From the NCBI GenBank assembly GCA_942491465.1, contig CALOBA010000008.1, positions 105,848 through 169,847 on the forward strand: a stretch of DNA of 64,000 nt, read 5' to 3'. Position numbers and translations under genes: made by a program. The notes beneath the pieces were generated by a model. It ran no database searches and was not told the DNA's origin. It saw only the letters and a program-made list of their open reading frames with translations. Below, one piece after another: positions 63,509-64,000 of this stretch. The stretch comes from CALOBA01 sp942491465 (GTDB taxonomy: Bacteria > Pseudomonadota > Gammaproteobacteria > Chromatiales > Chromatiaceae). The first letter of the stretch is position 1; every line of letters starts with the position of its first letter.

Positions 63509-64000
63509 TCAGGGCTCGATGCGGCTGCCGAGCACGTCCAGGAACTGGCGCATCCACTGCGGATGGGCGGGCCAGGCAATTGCCGACCAGCATGCCGTGG
63601 GTATGCGCATTGGCAAAGCTCTCGGCCACCTCGTGCCAGGTGCCGCCGGCCAGCTCGATGTCCGGTTGTAAGGCCGGGTAGGCGGTACAGGTGATGCCCT
63701 GCAGCACGCCGGCGGCGACCAGGATCTGCTGGCCGTGGCAGATCGATGCGATGGGCTTGGCCTCCACGGAGAAGTGTCGGACCATGGCGAGGACTGCCGG
63801 GTTCAGCCGCAGATACTCCGGCGCCCGTCCCCCGGGAGGACCAGCCCGTCGTAGTCCTCGACCCGCACCGCAGCGAAGTCCGCGGTGACGGCGAAGTTGT
63901 GGCCCGGTTTCTCGCTGTAGGACTGGTCGCCCTCGAAGTCGTGGATCGCCGTGCGCACGCTCTCCCCGGCCTGCTTGCCGGGGCAGACCGTGTCGACCTG
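63509..64000 (-). pseudogene. DJ-1/PfpI-family protein, 5'-partial with two frameshifts
   Basis: The gene begins beyond the window edge. Visible: FAVTADFAAVRVEDYDGLVL, then after a slip near 63830 at a CCCGGGGGAC run, APEYLRLNPAVLAMVRHF, the nucleophile elbow ASICHGQQILVAAGV, and after another slip near 63585 the tail PAHPQWMRQFLDVLGSRIEP ending at 63509. The cysteine of the SICHG elbow and its neighbouring histidine are intact. Family members are chaperone/glyoxalase-like or protease-like. Both slips lie in or beside G or GC runs, so the gene may be whole. Confidence 0.7.

Noticed and set aside
62215..63681. 488-codon plus-strand frame opposite the RyR gene
   Set aside because: Antisense to RyR and Rossmann motifs; Gly/Val/Arg-rich without domains.
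1..64000. tRNA or rRNA genes
   Set aside because: No cloverleaf-like segment with T-arm GGTTCGAATCC-type sequence or rRNA block was found by eye; a tRNA scan would settle it.

Overview
The window is GC-rich proteobacterial chromosome. The gene types suggest a gammaproteobacterium, perhaps a purple sulfur bacterium of the Chromatiales: PEP-CTERM-like surface proteins, a HAO-type multiheme cytochrome remnant, a DUF362/polyferredoxin pair, a cyclic-glucan-type GH94 enzyme, and REPIN/RAYT repeats. The taxonomic call is inference; no rRNA or tRNA gene was seen.

Layout. 1-1.8 kb: the end of a GH94 cyclic-glucan-type enzyme. 2.7-10.3 kb: a tightly coupled operon of a PqqD-like protein, an ATP-grasp ligase, a PLP decarboxylase, a urea-transporter/M23-peptidase fusion, a sensor kinase and a response regulator. 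10.5-13.5 kb: a YihY membrane protein and an AT-richer beta-propeller-like protein. 13.5-23.4 kb: a repeat-rich zone with at least five decayed copies of one RAYT-carrying element and two REPINs, dispersed among a PEP-CTERM protein, an L,D-transpeptidase with a SPOR domain, a type IV pilin, a fatty acid desaturase and a HEAT-repeat protein. 23.4-25.4 kb: beta-carbonic anhydrase and a broken hybrid kinase. 25.6-30.6 kb: a translationally coupled pair, a small PEP-CTERM protein with a cohesin-like domain followed by a very large DUF11/SdrD-B/Ig-like protein ending in a dockerin. 31-34 kb: a group II intron piece, a HAO remnant and a decayed IS21 element. 34.3-38.9 kb: AsmA, polyferredoxin and DUF362 genes.

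39.2-52.5 kb is a defence island on the minus strand. It holds a type I Zorya system (zorA-zorB-zorC-zorD) with a toxin-antitoxin pair lodged between zorC and zorD, and three gutted neighbours: a TOTE-type primase-helicase, a PIN toxin beside an intact HTH antitoxin, and a HerA/DptH-like ATPase. 52.9-54.1 kb is an 11-copy tandem array of a ~111-bp hairpin unit next to a DUF4280 PAAR-like gene. 55.1-64 kb carries a GH100 invertase, an orphan Xre/MbcA/ParS antitoxin, an EEP-family lipoprotein, an isoprenylcysteine-methyltransferase-like protein, and a RyR-domain / ParA-like / methyltransferase gene set, ending in a partial DJ-1/PfpI gene.

Many genes carry single-base frameshifts, some at G runs, so residual sequencing error is a real alternative to pseudogenisation. 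Internal deletions that remove catalytic cores (TOTE helicase, PIN, HerA-like, RAYT, hybrid kinase) are harder to explain that way. The most notable candidates for undescribed biology are the coupled cohesin/dockerin gene pair, the PqqD-to-response-regulator operon, Zorya with an embedded toxin-antitoxin module, and the RyR/ParA/methyltransferase set.
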